8,864 bases of DNA. Origin: Prevotellaceae bacterium (GTDB taxonomy: Bacteria > Bacteroidota > Bacteroidia > Bacteroidales > UBA932). The notes under the pieces are model-generated. The model was not told the DNA's origin and made no database searches. It worked only from the letters and a program-made list of their open reading frames with translations. The stretch lies in NCBI GenBank assembly GCA_031264645.1, contig JAISDR010000086.1, positions 1-8,864 on the forward strand, given 5' to 3'. Shown piece by piece: positions 5,543 to 8,864 of the stretch (the first letter of the stretch is position 1; every line of letters starts with the position of its first letter). The position numbers were made by a program, and so were the translations under genes.

Positions 5543-7984
5543 CTAAAATTCTCCTTCCATATCGTAGCTGTTTCCCGAACTTTCCTGATCGGATCTTCTG
5601 TCTGTCCTTTCACGTCTTTCCGGTTTCACATTTCCGAAATTGTAAGTCAGTGTCAAACCTGCGAATCGACCTCCTCTCCAGTTTTCGGAATCCTGGAAAA
5701 ATCCTGTTCCACGAGTGACTGTATGCCATCTGCGGGAATTGAAAATATCCCGTGCGTTGATGCTGGCGCTGATTTTGCCGAAAACCCTGCGTATTCCGGC
5801 GTCCAGAGAATAGTTCGCTTTTCTGTATCCCTGGGCAACGAGCTGTTTGGCGCGGTAATCGCCCGTCAACTGCAGGGAGAACAGCTTTGGGAATATGAAA
5901 CTTGCGATTATTTTGGCGTCCCATGAAAAATTCTCCTGCGCTATTCCGTCAACAGGATGCGTTGCGTTTTCGGGCATATACGAAAACCCGTCCAGTTTAT
6001 TGTAAAACAGATTAACGGTAGTAGTCAGGTCGACGAATCCGGAAAACCTGTTTTTCACTACAAATTCCGTTCCTGCCGAAGAAGTTCCTGCAATATTTTC
6101 GAATGTACTTTTCATAGTATTGCCGTCGAGATAGCTAATTCTCTGTACGATATTGTCCGTCGAGCGGTAATATCCCGAAAAGGAAAAAATATGACTCTTC
6201 CAGTTCTTTATATAATTAAGTTCAAATGAATTGGAATATTCAGGCAGCAGTTCGGGATTTCCGAAAGAGATATTGGTTGAATCGGTTATATTCTTGAACG
6301 AATTAATCTGAGGTCCCCTTGGTCGCGTGATGCGCCGGGTATAGTTTACCTGCAATTCGTTGCCCAATGGCAGTGAATACGAGAGGAAAAGGCTTGGGAA
6401 AAGATTGAAATAACTGTTGTTGTGAAACGGAATATCCGATTCGTTGTACCCCAGCGAGCGTGTATTGATATCCGAATATTCGCCGCGTAAGCCAAGCTGA
6501 TAGCCCAGTTGACTGAGGTGTCCCGTATATGTCGAGTACAGTGCGTGGATATCCTGATTGTAGATAAATTTGTTGAAGAGTTCGGGAACAGCAACGGCGT
6601 CTTCCTTTGTTCTGCCGGCAAAAGTTTCAACCGGACTGTTTTCACGCCCGAACGTTCCCTTATATCCTGCTTCTATCTTGTTGTTTTTGTTAAATTCATT
6701 TACGTAATCAAGTTGAAAATCTATGTTATACGGCCCAATATCTCCTGTCTGGTATTGATATGACGATATTCGGTTATCTGTAGAATATATGGACGTTTGA
6801 GTATAAGTCGATTCGGCGTTCATTCCCCAGGTGTTGTACGAAGCCGTAAAATCGATGTTGCTTGTTTTGCTGAAATCGTGTTTGTAGCCAAGCTGGACAT
6901 TTCCCCCGAGCATGTCGGTTTCGGACGATGTACGGCGTTCGCTTTGTTTATATGAACCGGGGATATTGCTTCTGTAGTTGGTGACGTTTTCATTCTTTCC
7001 GCCACCGAACATATTGAATCCGTTTAGAGTAAAATGGTCGTTGTCCGTAAGGTGATAGGTCAAACCGGCGCGTCCGAAAAAGTTCCTGCGCCGTCCGTCG
7101 ATGTCCGACGTCTGATCTAAAAATGTCTCCTCGCCGTTTATAAGCCGGTGCGAATTGCCTCCTCCATTAAACACTCTGTTCCTGTGATTCAGGCTTGCGA
7201 AAACATCCAGTTTCCTGCTGCTGTAGTTGTAATTTACGCCGAAATTGTATCCGCCCCTGGAATCGACGCCTGCCTGTATGCTTCCAAAGTATCCGGCTCT
7301 TCGGTTTTCCTTCAAAATGATATTGATTATTCCCGCTGTTCCTTCGGGACTGTACTTGGCTGAGGGGTTTGTAATTACTTCAATCCTGTCGATATTTTCC
7401 GCCGGCATTTGCTCAAGTATCTGTGCGCGGTTATCGGCAGAAAGTCCCGAAGCTTTGCCGTTTATCCAGATTGTCACAGCCGAGTTTCCACGCAGCGACA
7501 CCTCGCCTTCGGTATTGACCTCAACGGACGGGATATTGCTTAGCACATCGCTGGCGCTCCCTCCCGAAGCGGAGATATTTTGATCGACATTGAACACTTT
7601 TTTGTCGATATCTATTTTCATTTGCGTACCGATAGCTGTAATTTGCACTTCGTCCAAAAATTCCGTCTCTTCCTCCAGAGATATCTGCTTAATGTTTATT
7701 CCCCTGGCGCTTGAAGTCAGAGATATTTCCTGTTCAAAGGTTTTATATCCGATGGAGGAAACCCACAGAGTATAATTGCCATAAGGAATATTTTTGAAGG
7801 TAAACCTGCCGTTTTGGTCGGTATTGACGCCGATGGTATCTTTTCCCCTGATTACGACGGTTACAGATTCCAGCGCCTCCTTGCTTTTGGAGTCAATAAC
7901 AGTTCCACTGACGATGCCGTCGTCGGCTGCATAAATAAAGTTTATAAACAAAAACATCTGAATAGCAAGTACAATTTTTCTCAT
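5543..7984 (-). CDS. TonB-dependent outer-membrane receptor with carboxypeptidase-regulatory-like domain and OMP_b-brl_3-type barrel
   Basis: An 813-residue outer-membrane protein read from ATG 7984. A signal peptide (MRKIVLAIQMFLFINFIYA, cleavage near 19-21) is followed by a CarboxypepD_reg-like beta-sandwich (about 24-90, with GTVIDSKSKEALESVTV and DQNGRFTFKNIPYGNYTL). A plug domain at about 110-227 has LSNIPSVEVNTEGEVSLRGN and ITNPSAKYSPEGTAGIINII, then a long Tyr/Asn/Ser-rich barrel reaches about 784. The short plug, the NPSAKY(S/D)PEG motif and the barrel signatures (TRRITRPRG, LDAGIRRVFGK) place it with the outer membrane beta-barrel family (PF14905-like) rather than the larger SusC receptors. 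The last barrel strand is followed by a 29-residue charged tail rich in Arg, Asp and Glu. A GTG at 7999 is also in frame (818 residues), but ATG 7984 gives a cleaner signal peptide and a normal leader from the candidate promoter. No SusD gene or sigma/anti-sigma pair adjoins it. The substrate is unknown. Confidence 0.9.
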   Translation of the reverse strand: MRKIVLAIQMFLFINFIYAADDGIVSGTVIDSKSKEALESVTVVIRGKDTIGVNTDQNGRFTFKNIPYGNYTLWVSSIGYKTFEQEISLTSSARGINIKQISLEEETEFLDEVQITAIGTQMKIDIDKKVFNVDQNISASGGSASDVLSNIPSVEVNTEGEVSLRGNSAVTIWINGKASGLSADNRAQILEQMPAENIDRIEVITNPSAKYSPEGTAGIINIILKENRRAGYFGSIQAGVDSRGGYNFGVNYNYSSRKLDVFASLNHRNRVFNGGGNSHRLINGEETFLDQTSDIDGRRRNFFGRAGLTYHLTDNDHFTLNGFNMFGGGKNENVTNYRSNIPGSYKQSERRTSSETDMLGGNVQLGYKHDFSKTSNIDFTASYNTWGMNAESTYTQTSIYSTDNRISSYQYQTGDIGPYNIDFQLDYVNEFNKNNKIEAGYKGTFGRENSPVETFAGRTKEDAVAVPELFNKFIYNQDIHALYSTYTGHLSQLGYQLGLRGEYSDINTRSLGYNESDIPFHNNSYFNLFPSLFLSYSLPLGNELQVNYTRRITRPRGPQINSFKNITDSTNISFGNPELLPEYSNSFELNYIKNWKSHIFSFSGYYRSTDNIVQRISYLDGNTMKSTFENIAGTSSAGTEFVVKNRFSGFVDLTTTVNLFYNKLDGFSYMPENATHPVDGIAQENFSWDAKIIASFIFPKLFSLQLTGDYRAKQLVAQGYRKANYSLDAGIRRVFGKISASINARDIFNSRRWHTVTRGTGFFQDSENWRGGRFAGLTLTYNFGNVKPERRERTDRRSDQESSGNSYDMEGEF

Positions 7985-8024
7985 TTCCTTAATTTTCACT
8001 AATATATTTTATAATTACAGGATG

Positions 8025-8057
8025 CAAAGGTGCGAAAAAAATATTAACACAGCACAA
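8025..8057 (-). promoter_or_regulatory. Candidate promoter for the TonB-dependent receptor gene
   Basis: Read on the - strand, 8032-8025 is CACCTTTG, one base from the Bacteroidota -7 consensus TAnnTTTG. A TTG at 8057-8055, 22 bp upstream, could serve as a weak -33 element. The -7 box lies 40 bp before the ATG at 7984 and 25 bp before the alternative GTG at 7999. Position and similarity support it; the imperfect boxes keep confidence moderate. Confidence 0.45.
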
Positions 8058-8189
8058 TATTTTGATGAAACAGAAAAATAAGATATTAAAACGAAAAAAT
8101 TAAAACTGAAGCGGACAGAGCAATATATCCGGCATAACGTTTGGACATAGACGAATGACTGTAATATCACAAGGTTGATGGAGTTTTTG

Positions 8190-8220
8190 ATTGTCAATTC
8201 AATTATTTGACGTACCTTTG
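8190..8220 (+). promoter_or_regulatory. Candidate promoter for the DUF1080 lipoprotein gene
   Basis: TACCTTTG at 8213-8220 matches the Bacteroidota -7 consensus TAnnTTTG exactly. ATTG at 8190-8193 lies 19 bp upstream, the spacing expected for the -33 TTTG element, with one mismatch. The ATG of the downstream gene is 30 bp further on, after a very AT-rich leader. The -7 box runs into TTTGGCGCAAA (8217-8227), a small inverted repeat TTTG-N3-CAAA that may be incidental. This is the best promoter candidate in the window. Confidence 0.6.
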
Positions 8221-8250
8221 GCGCAAAATTATTATAAAATATTATATATT

Positions 8251-8864
8251 ATGAAAGGTACATGTATTGTTATTGCATTGATTACTTTAAGTTTATTTTC
8301 CTGTAAACAGCCTGCCTCACAGAATGAAGAGTGGATACAATTGTTTAACGGGAAGGATTTGGAAGGCTGGACTGTAAAGATAACAGGTTATCCGGTGGGG
8401 GAAAATTTCGGAAATACTTTTTATGTAGAAGACAGTATTTTGAAAGTCAAGTACAGCGCTTATGGCGACGATTTTGCGAGCAGATTCGGACATTTATACA
8501 CGAACAAGTCATATTCGCATTATAAGCTTCGTGTAGAATACCGTTTTACAGGAGAACAGGCAAAAGGAGGACCCGGCTGGGCATACCGTAACAGCGGAGC
8601 AATGCTGCATGCACAGGCTCCCGAAACTGTAGCTTTGACGCAGGATTTTCCGGTATCGGTTGAAGCTCAGATGTTGGGCGGAAATGGAATAAACGAACGC
8701 AAAACGGGAAATGTCTGTACTCCGGGAACGGAAGTACATATCAATGGAGAACTTTATAAAGGACATTGCTACGGATCTACTTCCAAAACATATCATGGCG
8801 ACCAGTGGGTTACTCTCGAAATGATTGTTCTGGGCGACAGTATTGTACATCATGTGATGGAAGG
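8251..8864 (+). CDS. DUF1080 / 3-keto-disaccharide hydrolase family lipoprotein (5' part, cut by window edge)
   Basis: The frame is open from ATG 8251 to the right edge: 204 full codons plus two bases, with the 3' end missing. Residues 1-18 form a lipoprotein signal peptide with lipobox LFSC (C18 lipidated), so the protein is membrane-anchored in the envelope. The following KQPASQNEE lacks an acidic run directly after the cysteine, so surface display is not obvious. From 28 onward it fits the DUF1080 family (PF06439), a concanavalin/LamG-like fold: WIQLFNGKDLEGW at 28-40, NTFYVEDSILKVKYS at 55-69, YKLRVEYRF at 91-99, GWAYRNSGAMLH at 109-120, FPVSVEAQMLGG at 133-144, and GDQWVTLEMIVLGDSIVHHV at 183-202. 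Some family members hydrolyse 3-keto-glycosides, products of oxidoreductases acting on glycosides; others are uncharacterised. Here the activity is inferred from family only. The gene is divergent from the TonB-dependent receptor and has its own promoter candidate. Confidence 0.88.
   Translation, partial: MKGTCIVIALITLSLFSCKQPASQNEEWIQLFNGKDLEGWTVKITGYPVGENFGNTFYVEDSILKVKYSAYGDDFASRFGHLYTNKSYSHYKLRVEYRFTGEQAKGGPGWAYRNSGAMLHAQAPETVALTQDFPVSVEAQMLGGNGINERKTGNVCTPGTEVHINGELYKGHCYGSTSKTYHGDQWVTLEMIVLGDSIVHHVME

Noticed and set aside
5456..5926. A 156-codon open frame on the + strand opposite the receptor gene's 3' end
   Set aside because: It overlaps the YhbP-like gene's end in another frame and then runs antisense to the barrel-coding sequence. 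No domain or start context supports it.
8015..8197. A 60-codon - strand open frame with a hydrophobic translation in the intergenic region
   Set aside because: The hydrophobicity follows from AT-rich DNA (Phe, Ile, Leu, Tyr codons). It overlaps the candidate receptor promoter and has no similarity I recognise.
8509..8853. A 114-codon - strand open frame opposite the DUF1080 gene
   Set aside because: It is antisense to a lipoprotein gene with clear signal peptide, lipobox and family motifs, and has no independent support.

Overview
The window looks like chromosome of a Bacteroidota member, most likely a Bacteroidales-type anaerobe. The evidence is a GldF-type ABC permease, a TonB-dependent receptor with a carboxypeptidase-regulatory-like N-terminal domain, a DUF1080 lipoprotein, almost no Shine-Dalgarno sequences, and several matches to the Bacteroidota -7 promoter element TAnnTTTG placed just ahead of genes. 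The genus cannot be fixed from this sequence.

Left part (1-5526, all + strand). The window opens with the last 44 codons of a gene that ends at 135. It is not nuoL and tentatively resembles the C-terminus of DNA polymerase III alpha. A 174-bp spacer with a good -7 element follows. Next comes a tight series: nuoM (310-1782), nuoN (1801-3216), meaB (3253-4341), gldF (4355-5086) and a YhbP/UPF0306-family gene (5080-5526). Gaps are 18, 36 and 13 bp, then a 7-bp overlap, so at least part of this is probably one transcript. NuoM and NuoN are two of the antiporter-like proton-pumping subunits of respiratory complex I. MeaB is the GTPase chaperone of B12-dependent methylmalonyl-CoA mutase, part of the succinate/propionate route. 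Both fit an anaerobe that couples NADH oxidation to fumarate reduction and propionate formation, but that link is inferred. GldF is the membrane part of an ABC transporter whose usual partner GldG is absent here.

Right part (5527-8864). A TonB-dependent outer-membrane receptor (5543-7984, - strand) converges on the YhbP gene with only 16 bp between stop codons. It has no SusD partner in the window, and its domain order suggests the OMP_b-brl_3 class rather than SusC. Divergent from it, across about 266 bp of AT-rich DNA with a candidate promoter for each direction, is a DUF1080 (3-keto-disaccharide hydrolase family) lipoprotein gene that starts at 8251 and runs off the right edge.

I found no RNA gene, CRISPR array, insertion sequence, integrase, or clear hairpin terminator. 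All genes look intact apart from the two cut by the window edges. I see no convincing new biological system. The most notable points are unusual neighbourhoods: nuoM not preceded by nuoL, meaB next to nuoN, gldF without gldG, and the divergent receptor/DUF1080 pair.
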